Source of the DNA: Kiloniellales bacterium
GTDB taxonomy: Bacteria > Pseudomonadota > Alphaproteobacteria > Kiloniellales > JAKSDN01
NCBI GenBank assembly: GCA_030064845.1
Contig: JASJEC010000029.1
Coordinates: 1-59,957, forward strand
DNA length: 59,957 nucleotides
Direction of reading: 5' to 3'
Shown here: positions 1-9,353 of the stretch, one piece after another
Numbering within the stretch: position 1 is the first letter of the stretch
Layout of the letters: each line of letters opens with the position of its first letter
Position numbers and translations under genes: made by a program
Notes under the pieces: generated by a model
The model's input: only the letters and a program-made list of their open reading frames with translations
The model's database searches: none
What the model was told of the DNA's origin: nothing

Positions 1-139
1 CCTTCGGGACGGGGCGCATTTGCGCCGGGGCGGCGTCGCGGAAGGACTTGTGGGGCCCAACCCCACGGCGCCTCCCGCTCCTGGCCCCGGCGCAAATGCG
101 CTCCCGCCAGGAGCGCGCCGTGAATGTCAACAGGCCCTA
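1..139 (-). repeat. Partial copy of the inverted-repeat element found at 6698-6966
   Basis: These bases match, in reverse complement, the left half of the element at 6698-6966, including the terminal repeat (GTGAATGTCAACAGGCCCTA at 120-139). The copy runs off the left edge of the window, so its other end is not visible. It stops 2 nt before the stop codon of the downstream minus-strand hydrolase gene. No reading frame in it looks like a protein. Confidence 0.85.
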
Positions 140-141
140 GC

Positions 142-1029
142 TCACGCCCGGCAGGGCGCGAGGAAGCCGAGCACTCGCTCCCGGTTGGCCGGGTCCCGAA
201 AGCCCTCGATGTGGCCCGTCTCCGGCAGCAACCAGAGCGCCTTGGGCTCGCGCGCGGCGGCATAGAGCGCCTCGGCGTGGCTGGGCGGCACGAGCCTGTC
301 GTCGAGCCCGTGCACGATCAGCACGGGGACCGGGCTGATCCGGCCGATCTCGGCCAAGGGGCGGTGATCGCCGTCGACGGTGAGGGACAGCGGCCACTGC
401 AGCGGCCAGGTCACGAAGGAAGCGGCCAGCTTCTCACGCGCGATGACCTGGTAATCGGAGAAGGCGCCTTCGATGATTAGCGCGCGCACCCGCGCTCGAT
501 GAGGAGAGCGGGCGAGGCCGACGATGGCGACGCTGCCGCCGAGACTCTGGCCCAGGACCGCGACCCGGTCGGGGTCGACCTCGGGCCGCGCCATGACGTG
601 GTCGAGGGCGGCGCCGAAATCCGCGTGCACACCCGGCAGATCGGGTGCGCCCGCGGAGCGCCCAAAGCCGCGATAGTCGAAGAGAAAGACGTTCACGCCC
701 GCGGGCGGCAGCCAGGCCACGCTCGCGATGTGGGTCGAGATGTTCTCGGCATTGCCGTGGGCGAAGACGAGCGTACAGGCGCCGCGCGGCGCGTCGGCCG
801 GCAGGAACCAGCCGTGCAGCGCCACGCCGTCGCCGGAGCGGAAGTCGACCTCGCGGTAGACGAGCCCGATCCTGTCGGGCGTGCGGACATGCTCCGAGGT
901 CGGATGGAAGAACGCGCCCGTGCAGCCTGCCAAGGGGAGCGCAAGCGCAGCGAAGAAGAACAGAAGCAGCCTGGGGCCTGATCGGCGATTTCGGGCGCGG
1001 GCCTTTGCGGCACCGGCGCGGCCGCTCAC
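142..1029 (-). CDS. Alpha/beta hydrolase lipoprotein
   Basis: Serine hydrolase of the alpha/beta fold, predicted to be anchored in the envelope. The N-terminus is a basic stretch, a hydrophobic run and a lipobox (LAGC), so the mature protein should begin at a lipidated Cys near residue 36. The core shows the oxyanion HGNAE segment, the nucleophile elbow GQSLGG, an acid in HGLDDR and a late His in ETGH, which is a full catalytic triad. The GTG start at 1029 overlaps the tdh stop codon (GTGA), suggesting translational coupling; a TTG two codons earlier is the alternative. It resembles BEM46/YqkD-type hydrolases of unknown substrate. It is the last gene of the kbl-tdh operon, but nothing links it to threonine catabolism. 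Confidence 0.85.
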   Translation of the reverse strand: MSGRAGAAKARARNRRSGPRLLLFFFAALALPLAGCTGAFFHPTSEHVRTPDRIGLVYREVDFRSGDGVALHGWFLPADAPRGACTLVFAHGNAENISTHIASVAWLPPAGVNVFLFDYRGFGRSAGAPDLPGVHADFGAALDHVMARPEVDPDRVAVLGQSLGGSVAIVGLARSPHRARVRALIIEGAFSDYQVIAREKLAASFVTWPLQWPLSLTVDGDHRPLAEIGRISPVPVLIVHGLDDRLVPPSHAEALYAAAREPKALWLLPETGHIEGFRDPANRERVLGFLAPCRA

Positions 1030-2060
1030 TGCCAATCCAACACCACTTTTCCGCTCTGCCCCGAGCGCATGACGTCGAAGCCTTCCTGGAATTCCTCGAA
1101 GGGGAAGGCGTGGGTCAGCAGCGGCTGCACGTCAAGGCCGCTCTGCAGCATCGAGGTCATCTTGTACCAGGTCTCGAAGATCTCCCGGCCGTAGATGCCC
1201 TTCAAGGTCAGGCTCTTGAAGATCACCTGATGCCAGTCGATCGTCGAGTCGCCCGGCGGGATCCCGAGCATGGCGACGTGCCCGCCGTGGATCATGACGT
1301 CGAGCATGTCGCGGAAGGCGGTCGGGTTGCCGGACATCTCGAGGCCGACGTCGAAGCCTTCCAGCATGCCCAGGTCTTCCATCGCATCCTTGACCGTCTC
1401 TCGGGTGACGTTGAGCGCGCGGGTCGCCCCCATCCTGCTGGCCAGGCCGAGGCGGTAGTCGTTGACGTCGGTCACCACCACGTGGCGCGCGCCGACGTGG
1501 CGCGCGATGGCCACCGCCATGATGCCGATCGGCCCGGCACCGGTGACCAGAACGTCCTCGCCGACCAGATCGAAGGAGAGCGCCGTATGGGTCGCGTTGC
1601 CCAGAGGGTCGAGAATGGCCGCGACCTCATCGCTGATCGAATCGGGCAGGTGGTAGGCGTTCATCGCCGGAATCACCAGGTACTCGGCAAAGGCGCCCGG
1701 ACGGTTGACCCCGACACCTTGGGTGTGGGCGCAGAGATGTCGCCGCCCGGCGCGGCAGTTGCGGCATTGGCCGCAGGTGATGTGGCCCTCGCCCGATACC
1801 CGGTCGCCCGGCTTGAAGCCGGCCACCTCGCTGCCGACCTGCTCGACCACCCCGCAGAACTCGTGGCCGACGGTCATCGGCACGGGGATGGTCTCGCGCG
1901 ACCATTCGTCCCAGTTGTAGATGTGAACGTCGGTACCGCAGATCGCCGTCTTGCGCACGCGCACCAGGAGGTCGTTGTGGCCGACGCGCGGACGCTCCAC
2001 CTCCTCCAGCCAGAGGCCTTCCTCGGGCCTGCTCTTGACCAGCGCCTTCATTGTCGCCAC
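1026..2060 (-). CDS. tdh: L-threonine 3-dehydrogenase
   Basis: Zinc-dependent medium-chain dehydrogenase that oxidises L-threonine to 2-amino-3-oxobutyrate with NAD+, in the cytoplasm. The protein aligns by eye with E. coli Tdh along its full length: catalytic-zinc motif [15 protein letters not shown], structural-zinc cysteines in [15 protein letters not shown], and the nucleotide-binding motif GAGPIG. Length is 344 residues from GTG 2060 or 341 from ATG 2051. The GTG is preceded by a well spaced AGGAG, whereas the ATG matches the family start. It lies 12 nt downstream of kbl, the partner that cleaves its unstable product, which makes the assignment firm. Confidence 0.97.
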   Translation of the reverse strand: MATMKALVKSRPEEGLWLEEVERPRVGHNDLLVRVRKTAICGTDVHIYNWDEWSRETIPVPMTVGHEFCGVVEQVGSEVAGFKPGDRVSGEGHITCGQCRNCRAGRRHLCAHTQGVGVNRPGAFAEYLVIPAMNAYHLPDSISDEVAAILDPLGNATHTALSFDLVGEDVLVTGAGPIGIMAVAIARHVGARHVVVTDVNDYRLGLASRMGATRALNVTRETVKDAMEDLGMLEGFDVGLEMSGNPTAFRDMLDVMIHGGHVAMLGIPPGDSTIDWHQVIFKSLTLKGIYGREIFETWYKMTSMLQSGLDVQPLLTHAFPFEEFQEGFDVMRSGQSGKVVLDWQ

Positions 2061-2072
2061 GGCTCTCTCTCC

Positions 2073-3260
2073 TCAGGAAATGACGCCCAGGTCGCGGCCG
2101 ACCTTGGCGAAGGCCGCGAGCGCCTGGTCGATATGGGACTCCTCGTGGGCCGCGGACATCTGGGTGCGGATCCGCGCCTGGCCGCGCGGCACCACCGGGA
2201 AGGAGAAGCCGATCACGTAGATCCCCTCGTCCAGCAGGCGCGCCGCCATGTCCTGGGCCAGCTTGGCGTCGCCCAGCATGACCGGAATGATGGGATGCTC
2301 GCCGGGCACCAGGCTGAAGCCCAGGGCCTCCAGGCCGGCGCGAAAGCGCCGCCCGTTGGCGAACAGCCGCTCGCGCAGGTCTCCGCCGGTCTCCAGCAGG
2401 TCGAGCACGCTGATCGAGGCGGCGGCGATCGCCGGCATCAACGCGTTGGAGAAGAGATAGGGCCGCGAGCGCTGGCGTAGCCACGCGATCACCTCGTTGC
2501 GGCCCGAGGTGTAGCCGCCCGACGCGCCGCCGAGCGCCTTGCCCAGGGTCCCGGTCACGATGTCGACCTGGTCGGCGACGCCGAAGTGTTCCGGCGTGCC
2601 GCGGCCCCCGGCCCCCATGAAGCCGACCGCGTGGGAATCGTCGACCATCACCAGGGCCCGGTGCCGCTCGGCCAGCTCACAGATGGCCGGCAGGTTGGCG
2701 ATCGTGCCGTCCATGGAGAACACGCCGTCGGTCGCGATCAGCCGGAAGCGGCAGTCCGCGGCCTCCGACAGCTTGGCCTCCAGCTCCTTCATGTCGTTGT
2801 TGGCGTAGCGCAGGCGGCGCGCCTTGCAGAGGCGAATGCCGTCGATGATGCTGGCGTGGTTCAGCGCATCGCTGATCACCGCGTCGCGCTCGTCCAGCAA
2901 AGTCTCGAACAGGCCGGTGTTGGCGTCGAAGCAGGACGAGTAGAGGATCGTATCCTCGGTGCCGAGGAAGGCCGAGAGGCGGGCCTCCAGCTCCTTGTGA
3001 ACCGTCTGGGTGCCGCAGATGAAACGCACCGATGACATGCCGTAGCCGAGTCGGGTCAGGGCCTCCCGGGCCGCCTCAACCACCACGGGATGGCTGGAGA
3101 GCCCGAGATAATTGTTGGCGCAAAAGTTGATGACTTCCCGGCCGTCCGCTTCGATCGCGGCGGCCTGGGGCGTGGCGATGCTGCGCTCGGCCTTGTAAAG
3201 CCCGGCCTCCGCCAGAGCCGCCGTCTCGCTTCGCAGGTGGTCGAGAAAGCTCCGATCCAT
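2073..3260 (-). CDS. kbl: Glycine C-acetyltransferase (2-amino-3-ketobutyrate CoA ligase)
   Basis: PLP enzyme of the alpha-oxoamine synthase family that splits 2-amino-3-oxobutyrate with CoA into glycine and acetyl-CoA, completing the Tdh pathway. Visible landmarks are [14 protein letters not shown] near the N-terminus, the PLP-contacting [10 protein letters not shown], and the Schiff-base lysine in [13 protein letters not shown]. Length (395 residues) fits Kbl. It is the first gene of the kbl-tdh-hydrolase operon. Its ATG is separated by 155 bp from the divergent DUF3108-type gene, and that gap must hold both promoters. Confidence 0.97.
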   Translation of the reverse strand: MDRSFLDHLRSETAALAEAGLYKAERSIATPQAAAIEADGREVINFCANNYLGLSSHPVVVEAAREALTRLGYGMSSVRFICGTQTVHKELEARLSAFLGTEDTILYSSCFDANTGLFETLLDERDAVISDALNHASIIDGIRLCKARRLRYANNDMKELEAKLSEAADCRFRLIATDGVFSMDGTIANLPAICELAERHRALVMVDDSHAVGFMGAGGRGTPEHFGVADQVDIVTGTLGKALGGASGGYTSGRNEVIAWLRQRSRPYLFSNALMPAIAAASISVLDLLETGGDLRERLFANGRRFRAGLEALGFSLVPGEHPIIPVMLGDAKLAQDMAARLLDEGIYVIGFSFPVVPRGQARIRTQMSAAHEESHIDQALAAFAKVGRDLGVIS

Positions 3261-3415
3261 GGGTTCCGCCCTACCCTCCGATGCTGTAGTTTAGCGCCTT
3301 GAAACTCTCGGCGGTTAGCATAACTCCCTGAGGCGGCCAAGGCACGCGGCCGGGCCTTGGAACGCCGGACCGCCCGCCCTCGTATAACGGGCTGGGCAGT
3401 ATCAGGAGCCAAAAA

Positions 3416-4300
3416 TTGCAGCCATTCAAACCACTTGCCGCCATTCTCCCTGCCGTCATGGCCGCACTTCTGCTGAGCGCGCCGGCGAGGGCCGAGAACC
3501 CCAAGGGTCTCGTGCTGTCCTACGAGATGTGGCAGGGCGGCTTTCAGCCCTTTAAAATTGAAGTTCAATTCAACAACACTACCTCAAATTACAGAGCCGC
3601 CTTCGTGGCCGAGACCAGCGGCGTCGTCGGCTGGGCCTATCCCTACCGGGTCCAGGCCCGGAGCCAGGGCCGCAATGGCGGCGACCGGCTCTGGCCGGCC
3701 AGCTTCCAGAGCGCCATGCGCAAGCCGGGAGATCAACGGTCCCGCTGGATCACCTACCGCGACGGCATGCCCGAGCCCCGCTTCGACCCGCCGCGCAACG
3801 GCACGTCCAACGACGAGCCGACTGGAGACCAGATCGACGGTACGATGGACCCGGTCAGCGGACTCGTGTCGATCATCGACCGGGTCAGCAAGTCCGGCCG
3901 CTGCGCCGGCACGGCGCCGGTCTACGACGGCAAGAAGCTCTACCTGCTGCACGCGAGCGACCATGGCACGCGGCGCCTGGAGCCGACCGAGTTCGGCGTC
4001 TTCGCCGGCGAGGCGATGGTGTGCCGGGTGCAGGTCCAGAGGGTCGCCGGGTTCCGCAAGAAGAAGAAGCGTTTCGGCCTGCAGTACATGCCCAAGAACC
4101 TGGACATCCTGATGGCGCCGGTAGTCCCGGGCTACGGCCCGGTGCCGGTGCGCATGGAGGGCGAGAGCGACCTGGGAGGCATCGTCATTCACCTGGTCTC
4201 CGTCGGGCGGGAAACCGAAGCCTGGGAGGCCATGGCGCCGAGAGACGGCAAGAAGGACCGATCGAACCCGGATCGCGAGGGCCGCCCGGAACACCGCTGA
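3416..4300 (+). CDS. DUF3108-type exported protein
   Basis: Protein of 294 residues with a Sec signal peptide (hydrophobic run ending near SAPARAEN), so probably periplasmic. The mature part begins with LSYEMWQGGFQPFKIEV, the kind of segment seen in DUF3108 proteins, and continues as a beta-rich domain without catalytic motifs I can name. The TTG start at 3416 is chosen because AGGAG precedes it at a good distance; an ATG at 3458 would shorten the signal peptide. The C-terminus is charged (GKKDRSNPDREGR). Function is unknown; DUF3108 proteins are often envelope or lipid-handling factors. It is followed by a 277-bp non-coding gap before minC. Confidence 0.7.
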   Translation: MQPFKPLAAILPAVMAALLLSAPARAENPKGLVLSYEMWQGGFQPFKIEVQFNNTTSNYRAAFVAETSGVVGWAYPYRVQARSQGRNGGDRLWPASFQSAMRKPGDQRSRWITYRDGMPEPRFDPPRNGTSNDEPTGDQIDGTMDPVSGLVSIIDRVSKSGRCAGTAPVYDGKKLYLLHASDHGTRRLEPTEFGVFAGEAMVCRVQVQRVAGFRKKKKRFGLQYMPKNLDILMAPVVPGYGPVPVRMEGESDLGGIVIHLVSVGRETEAWEAMAPRDGKKDRSNPDREGRPEHR

Positions 4301-4577
4301 TAGGCCGCGCACGGCCCCGTTCGCGCAAGAGCACATGATAACTCGGGCGTGGCGCGGAAAGTTTCGAGGCCCGGAAAACTCGGTGAAACGCACAAAAGCG
4401 CCGAATAAATCGTGATTTTCGGCAGAGTAGCGCTTGCCCAGACGCCAAACTTTCTATTAGTTTGCAATTGTTGATGCGGATTCTGCCTCGCCGTGTGCTG
4501 TCGGTGACTAATAGTTTGGCTTCCGCATCTTGACGCGACCATTGGCGCTGTCGAGACATGGTGGGATTAGACGCCAG
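4301..4577. other. Intergenic region upstream of minC
   Basis: Relatively AT-rich stretch between the DUF3108-type gene and minC. It contains two near-identical copies of CTAWTAGTTTG (4454-4464 and 4508-4518), and GATGCGGA at 4473-4480 faces TCCGCATC at 4522-4529. These direct and inverted repeats look like a promoter/operator region for the min genes, but I cannot assign a regulator. Part of it (4530-4577) would be coding if minC starts at the TTG at 4530. Confidence 0.4.
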
Positions 4578-5453
4578 GTGACGGGTACCCCCTCCTCAAA
4601 GCGGTACGAGCGACTCGTGGCACCGCGGGAAGTCTACGACGAGGACGAGAGCGGCGCGCGCGAGGACGATAGCGGCGATGGGGCGAGCCCGCCCGCCGAG
4701 CGTCCCTCGTTCAAGCTGCGCGGCGGCACCTACACGCTCCTGGTGGTCAACGGCACCGACCTGATCCAGCCGGGCTTCTTCGAGTGGCTCGGCGAGAAGA
4801 CCGGTCAGGCGCCGAACTTCTACCGGGACGCGCCGGTCGCGCTCGACCTAGATGGGCTGCCTGAAGACCACCCTCTCGATTTCAACGAGATCATCGGCGA
4901 GATGCGGCGGCTGAATCTCGTGGCCGTCGGCGTGCAGAGCGGCTCGGACGAGCGAAACCAGGCGGCTTCCGAAGCCGGGCTGAGCGTCTTCCCCATGTGG
5001 CGCGCCAGCAAGCCCCTGGAGGCCGGTCCCCGGCCGCGGCCGGCACAGAGCCCGAGTCATGAACGGCAGCAGGAGCAAGAGCGGCAGCCGGAGCCGCAAG
5101 AGGAGGCGCCCAAGGCGGTGCACCGCAGCTCCATGGTCGTCACCCAGCCGATTCGCTCCGGCCGCCAGGTCTATGCCCAGAACAGCGATCTGATCATCTT
5201 GAGCACGGCCGGCGCCGGCTCGGAGCTTCTTGCCGACGGCCATATCCACGTCTACGGCACGATACGCGGACGGGTGCTGGCCGGCGTGTCGGGCGACACC
5301 TCGGCGCGAATCTTCTGCGACTCCCTGCAGGCCGAGCTGGTGTCGGTCGCCGGACACTGGCTCGTGCGCGAGGACATGGACGACAAGCTGATCGGCCGCG
5401 CTGTGCAGATTTATTTGAAAGGCGATCTTCTAGTCATCGAGCCGATGCGCTAG
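4578..5453 (+). CDS. minC: Septum site-determining protein MinC
   Basis: Inhibitor of FtsZ polymerisation that, with MinD, blocks division at the poles. The N-terminal domain (begins SFKLRGGTYTLLVVNG) is separated by a proline/glutamine/glutamate-rich linker from the C-terminal beta-helix domain, which shows the family signatures GRQVYAQNSDLIILSTAG, GHIHVYGTIRGR and QAELVSVAG. A charged leader of about 40 residues (YDEDESGAREDD) precedes the first domain and is longer than in E. coli MinC. The start is uncertain: GTG 4578 is used here, TTG 4530 and GTG 4617 are also open. minD follows after 164 nt. Confidence 0.95.
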   Translation: MTGTPSSKRYERLVAPREVYDEDESGAREDDSGDGASPPAERPSFKLRGGTYTLLVVNGTDLIQPGFFEWLGEKTGQAPNFYRDAPVALDLDGLPEDHPLDFNEIIGEMRRLNLVAVGVQSGSDERNQAASEAGLSVFPMWRASKPLEAGPRPRPAQSPSHERQQEQERQPEPQEEAPKAVHRSSMVVTQPIRSGRQVYAQNSDLIILSTAGAGSELLADGHIHVYGTIRGRVLAGVSGDTSARIFCDSLQAELVSVAGHWLVREDMDDKLIGRAVQIYLKGDLLVIEPMR

Positions 5454-5573
5454 AAGGGGATGCGTCTGGTGGGTCCGAGCGACGCGGTCTTTCAAAAAGC
5501 CAGCCAGCGCAGGATCCGGCTGCCCGGGGCTTACAGCGAGAGTGGGAAAGGGGAGGACTGTTTTTTCGTCCGT

Positions 5574-5607
5574 CGTGGCGCTGCCACGGATAACCACCTC
5601 AGTTATC
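5574..5607 (+). promoter_or_regulatory. Two adjacent hairpins just upstream of the minD ribosome binding site
   Basis: CGTGGC (5574-5579) pairs with GCCACG (5583-5588) across a 3-nt loop, and directly after it GATAAC (5589-5594) pairs with GTTATC (5602-5607) across 7 nt. The minD Shine-Dalgarno (GGAG at about 5608-5611) starts right after the second stem. The arrangement could tune minD translation or bind a protein. This is inference from sequence only. Confidence 0.35.
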
Positions 5608-5617
5608 GGAGAAGTAC

Positions 5618-6433
5618 GTGTCCAAGATTATCGTTATGACATCAGGCAAGGGAGGAGTCGGCAAGACGACCTCCAGCGCCTCCGTTGCCTGCGGCCTCGC
5701 GCTCCGGGGCTACCGCACCGTCGTGGTCGACTTCGACGTCGGCCTGCGCAATCTGGACCTTGTCATGGGTTGCGAGCGGCGCGTCGTCTTCGACTTCATC
5801 AACGTGATCAACGGTGATGCCCGGCTCAAGCAGGCCCTGATCAAGGACAAGCGGGTGGAGAATCTCTGGATTCTCCCGACCTCCCAGACCCGCGACAAGG
5901 ACGCCCTGAAGAAGGCCGGCGTCGAACGGGTGCTCGACGCGCTGCGGCAGGACTTCGACTACATCATCTGCGACAGCCCGGCGGGCATCGAGAAGGGCGC
6001 CCTCATGGCGCTCTATTTCGCCGACGAGGCGATTGTCGTGACCAACCCCGAGATCTCCTCGGTGCGCGACAGCGACCGCATCCTCGGCGTCCTGGCCAGC
6101 CGCTCGCGGCGCGCCGAGCAGGAGCTCGAGCCGGTCAAGGAGCACCTGCTGCTAACCCGCTACGACCTCGACCGGGTCGGACGGGGCGAGATGCTGACGG
6201 TCGACGACGTCCTGGAGATCCTGGCGATCCCCCTGCTGGGCGTGATCCCGGAAAGCGAATCGGTGCTGCGCGCGTCGAACCTGGGCTCCCCCGTGGTTCT
6301 CGACTCCGGTTCGCCGGCCGGTCTGGCCTATTCCGACGCCGTGTCGCGTTTCCTGGGTGAAGATCTGGCACATCGTTTCATCGAGGCGCCCAAGAGAGGC
6401 CTCTTGCAGCGCCTTCTGCGGAGATCGGCATGA
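5618..6433 (+). CDS. minD: Septum site-determining ATPase MinD
   Basis: ParA/MinD-family ATPase that dimerises with ATP on the membrane, recruits MinC and is released by MinE. The deviant Walker A (SGKGGVGKTT, residues 9-18), the switch segment DFDVGLRNLDLVMG and the DSPAGIE motif are all present. The C-terminus (KRGLLQRLLRRSA) is the amphipathic membrane-targeting helix. Length of 271 residues is normal. The GTG start is supported by GGAG 6 nt upstream. The minE start overlaps its stop codon (ATGA). Confidence 0.98.
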   Translation: MSKIIVMTSGKGGVGKTTSSASVACGLALRGYRTVVVDFDVGLRNLDLVMGCERRVVFDFINVINGDARLKQALIKDKRVENLWILPTSQTRDKDALKKAGVERVLDALRQDFDYIICDSPAGIEKGALMALYFADEAIVVTNPEISSVRDSDRILGVLASRSRRAEQELEPVKEHLLLTRYDLDRVGRGEMLTVDDVLEILAIPLLGVIPESESVLRASNLGSPVVLDSGSPAGLAYSDAVSRFLGEDLAHRFIEAPKRGLLQRLLRRSA

Positions 6434-6684
6434 GCCTTCTGGACCTTTTCAGAAAGAAGCCGGCATCCGCGCCGGCCGCGAGAGACCGCCTGCAGATCCT
6501 CATGGCCCACGAGCGGGCCTCTTCCCTCGGCCCCGATTTCCTGCCCAAGCTGCACAAGGACATGCTCCGGGTCATCAAGAAGTACGTTCAGGTGCCGGAC
6601 GACAAGGTGTCGATCAAGGTCGAGGAGATGGGGACCGTATCCATGTTGGAAGTCAACGTGGAGCTGCCGCCGGGCCGGCACTAA
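6430..6684 (+). CDS. minE: Cell division topological specificity factor MinE
   Basis: Small activator of MinD ATPase that confines MinCD to the poles. It has 84 residues: an N-terminal amphipathic segment (MSLLDLFRKK), a MinD-contact helix (RDRLQILMAHERA) and a C-terminal dimerisation domain ending in LEVNVELP. It is translationally coupled to minD by a 4-nt overlap. The inverted-repeat element starts 14 nt after the stop codon, so that element probably forms the 3' end of the min transcript. Confidence 0.97.
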   Translation: MSLLDLFRKKPASAPAARDRLQILMAHERASSLGPDFLPKLHKDMLRVIKKYVQVPDDKVSIKVEEMGTVSMLEVNVELPPGRH

Positions 6685-6697
6685 CCCGGCTCTGCGC

Positions 6698-6966
6698 TAG
6701 GGCCTGTTGACATTCACGGCGCGCTCCTGGCAGGAGCGAATTTGCGCCGGGGCCAGGAGCGGGAGGCGCCGTGGGGTAGCCCTCCACAAGGCCTTCCGCG
6801 ACGCCGCCCCGGCGCGAATGCGCCCGTCCCGAAGGGATCCGGCGCAATCGGTCCGCTGCCGCGTTGCTTGTCGTCGAATATGCCCGGCATGTCCTTCCTC
6901 CTCGCGCCTAACAGCAGGCCGATTTCACTCGGACCAGAAGCGCGCCGTGAATGTCAACAGGCCCTA
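6698..6966. mobile_element. MITE-like element with perfect 27-bp terminal inverted repeats
   Basis: The left end (6698-6724, starting TAGGGCCTGTTGACATTCAC) is the exact reverse complement of the right end (6940-6966). The interior of about 215 bp has further small palindromes (for example CGCTCCTGGCAGGAGCG near 6722) and no credible protein. Both ends carry TA, as expected from a TA-type target duplication (IS630/mariner) or a YTAR-type target (IS5), so a transposase in trans could have moved it. The left half is repeated in inverted orientation at 1-139. The right end supplies the TAG stop codon (6964-6966) of the neighbouring D-aminoacylase gene. Confidence 0.75.
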
Positions 6967-8430
6967 AGCGGCCGCCGCCAAGTCCTGCAGGCGGATGGCC
7001 CGCCCGGGCCGGGCGCCGGTCGCGGCGCCGTCGCGCCAGACAGCCCTGCCGTTCACCCAGACAGCCTCGATCCCGGCGGCGGGCGCCGTCGGCTGCTCGA
7101 AGCTTGCGCGGTCGATCACGGTCGCCGGATCGAACAGCACCAGATCGGCCATGGCGCCGACCCTGAGCGCACCACGGTCCTTGAGGCCGAAGCGCCCGGC
7201 CGAGAGCCCCGTCATCTTGTGCACCGCCTGTTCCAGGCTGAACAGCCCGACGTCGCGGGCGTAGTGCCCGAGCACCCGCGGAAAGGTGCCCCAGAGACGG
7301 GGGTGCGGAAACTCGTCGTGGGGCAGTCCGTCGGACCCGATCATGGTGTGGGGATAGGCCAGGATCCGGCGCACGTCGGCCTCGTCCATCATGAAGAAGA
7401 TGCCGCCCGCCGGCGACAGCGCCTCGGCGGTCTCCTCCAGAGACAGCCCCAGCTCTTCGGCGACATCCGCCAGGTCCCGCCCCGAGAATTCCGGGCGCGC
7501 CTTGGACCAGGTCACGATGATACGGCTGGAATCGAAGAGACGGGTCGACTCGAGGACGGTCGAGCCGGCGACGTAGGGATAGGCATCGAGCCCCAGTGCC
7601 TGCCGGCGGCGGGCGTCCTCGATCATCCCGAGGGTTTCGCCCGAGCGTCCGAAGTTGGCCTGACCGCAGCACTTGTGATGGGAGATGACCACGGCGACAC
7701 CGGCGGCCCGCCCGATCCGGAAGCTCTCCTCCAGGGAATCGGCGATCCCGTCGCCCTCGTCGCGCATATGGGTCGTATGGATCGCCGCCCGGCCGCCGGC
7801 CACCTCGGCCAGCGCGATCACCTCCTCGGTCGGCGCCGCGACGGCGGGCTGATAGTAGAGGCCCGTGCTGAACCCGATCGCGCCCGCATCGAGGGCCGCC
7901 TCCAGCCGGCCGCACATGGTCTTGATTTCCGCCGGGTCGGCCGCTCGGTTCAGCGAGTCCATCGCGCCGACGCGGAGCGAGGAGTGGCCGACTTGGCAGA
8001 GCGCGTTGACCGCCGAAGGGTGCCGGTCGAGCGCGTCGAGATAGTCGCCGAAGTCGGCATAGAACCCGGGTCCCTCCTCGCACAGCAGGTCGAGCGGCGG
8101 GGGCGGCCGCTGGTCGAGCGCGAGCGGCGCCAGACTGACGCCGCAGTTGCCCGTGACCACGGTTGTGACGCCCTGGCTGACCTTGCAGGTCATGGCCGGG
8201 TCGCTTAGCAGCGCCCGGTCGTCGTGGGTATGAACGTCGATGAAGCCGGGGGCCAGCGCCTTGCCGCCCGCGTCGATCACGAGCGCGCCGCTGAGCGCCG
8301 AAACGTCGCCCAGCGCGCTGATCCTGTCGTCTGTTACGGCGAGCCCGCCGGTGCGCGACGGCGCGCCGGTTCCGTCGATCAGCCGGGCGTTGCGGATCAC
8401 CAGATCGGCGCGCCCTCCCGCTTCTGTCAT
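6964..8430 (-). CDS. D-aminoacylase (N-acyl-D-amino-acid deacylase)
   Basis: Amidohydrolase-superfamily enzyme that removes the acyl group from N-acyl-D-amino acids. The metal residues known from the Alcaligenes enzyme appear at matching places: HxH at residues 67 and 69 (DVHTHDD), Cys96 in TGNCG, His near 218-221 and 251-252, and Asp367 in IGSDG. Length of 488 residues is normal. The C-terminal strand (ADLVLFDP) completes the small beta-sandwich. The stop codon lies inside the terminal repeat of the adjacent element, so the last codon or codons may differ from the ancestral gene. It is divergent from the membrane protein at 8634. Confidence 0.93.
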   Translation of the reverse strand: MTEAGGRADLVIRNARLIDGTGAPSRTGGLAVTDDRISALGDVSALSGALVIDAGGKALAPGFIDVHTHDDRALLSDPAMTCKVSQGVTTVVTGNCGVSLAPLALDQRPPPPLDLLCEEGPGFYADFGDYLDALDRHPSAVNALCQVGHSSLRVGAMDSLNRAADPAEIKTMCGRLEAALDAGAIGFSTGLYYQPAVAAPTEEVIALAEVAGGRAAIHTTHMRDEGDGIADSLEESFRIGRAAGVAVVISHHKCCGQANFGRSGETLGMIEDARRRQALGLDAYPYVAGSTVLESTRLFDSSRIIVTWSKARPEFSGRDLADVAEELGLSLEETAEALSPAGGIFFMMDEADVRRILAYPHTMIGSDGLPHDEFPHPRLWGTFPRVLGHYARDVGLFSLEQAVHKMTGLSAGRFGLKDRGALRVGAMADLVLFDPATVIDRASFEQPTAPAAGIEAVWVNGRAVWRDGAATGARPGRAIRLQDLAAAA

Positions 8431-8633
8431 TGGTCTGCCCCCCGACGACGTGAAGTTTGCAGACTAGAGTAGATGGAGCCCGAATGGAATCGGGCGCGGA
8501 CCACGACACCAGGCGCCCGCTCTCGTTGGGCCAGGAGGGTTGCGCTATCTTCCAGCGGTCCTTCACGCTTTGTTTACGCCGCGGGGGGCAAGACCAGGGA
8601 TTCGGCGGCACTCTAAGGCCAAGGAAGCGAACC

Positions 8634-9344
8634 ATGCACGAAGAGTTCTCCATCGGCGGCGTTCTGGGCAAGACATTCACCACCCTGTTCCGGAACATCG
8701 TTTCCTTCGGCGTTCTGGCGCTGCTGGTCTATAGCCCGAGCCTGCTCTTGCAGCTCGGAGCGATGTCGGCAGGAGCCGCCGGGAGCCAGGCCGCGGAGTT
8801 CTGGCTGGTCCTGCTCGAGGCCTTGCTCGCCCAGGTTCTGACCGCCGCCGTCGTATACGGTACGGTCAAAGACCTGAGAGGCCAGATGGCCGGTCTCGGC
8901 GAGATCGTCGGCAAGGGCTTCGCCTCCGCGCTGCCGGTGATCGCGGTGGCGATCATCTTCACGATCATGATCGGCATCGGCTCTCTTCTCCTCGTGGTGC
9001 CCGGTCTGATCATCCTTACGGTCTTCTGGGTCGTGATTCCGGTTACGGTGGTCGAACGGCCGGGCATCTTCGCCGCTTTCAACCGCAGCGCCAGCCTGAC
9101 CAAGGGCAAACGCTGGTCGATCTTCGCCCTGGTGCTGATCTCCGTCTTCCTGATGATCGTTGTCCTGATGATCACCAGCCTCTTCCTGGTCATGCTGGGT
9201 CCGACCGCCGTCGTCGTCGGCTCCTGGTTCCTGTCAGCATTGAGCGCGGCCTTCACCGCGGTCTTGGTCGCGGTCGGCTACCACGACCTGAGAATCGACC
9301 AGGAGGGCATCGACAGCGGACAGATCGCCGCCGTGTTCGACTGA
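8634..9344 (+). CDS. Multi-pass membrane protein of unknown function
   Basis: Protein of 236 residues with five or six hydrophobic segments. The pattern (FSIGGVLGKTFTTLFRN, then LLLVVPGLIILTVFWVVIPVTVVE, then AFNRSASLTKGKRWSIF) is the one seen in glycerophosphodiester-phosphodiesterase membrane-domain and YciC/DUF975-like families. The ATG at 8634 is preceded by AAGGAAG; the upstream open frame to 8457 looks non-coding. Its stop lies 9 nt from the convergent stop of the RDD gene. No enzymatic motif is visible; a role in the membrane is all that can be said. Confidence 0.75.
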   Translation: MHEEFSIGGVLGKTFTTLFRNIVSFGVLALLVYSPSLLLQLGAMSAGAAGSQAAEFWLVLLEALLAQVLTAAVVYGTVKDLRGQMAGLGEIVGKGFASALPVIAVAIIFTIMIGIGSLLLVVPGLIILTVFWVVIPVTVVERPGIFAAFNRSASLTKGKRWSIFALVLISVFLMIVVLMITSLFLVMLGPTAVVVGSWFLSALSAAFTAVLVAVGYHDLRIDQEGIDSGQIAAVFD

Positions 9345-9353
9345 TGCCGCCGC

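Noticed and set aside
645-2480. Plus-strand 611-codon open frame across tdh and kbl
   Set aside because: It is antisense to two well-recognised genes, and its product is Arg/Ala/Gly/His-rich without any family features, as expected from the complement of GC-rich coding DNA.
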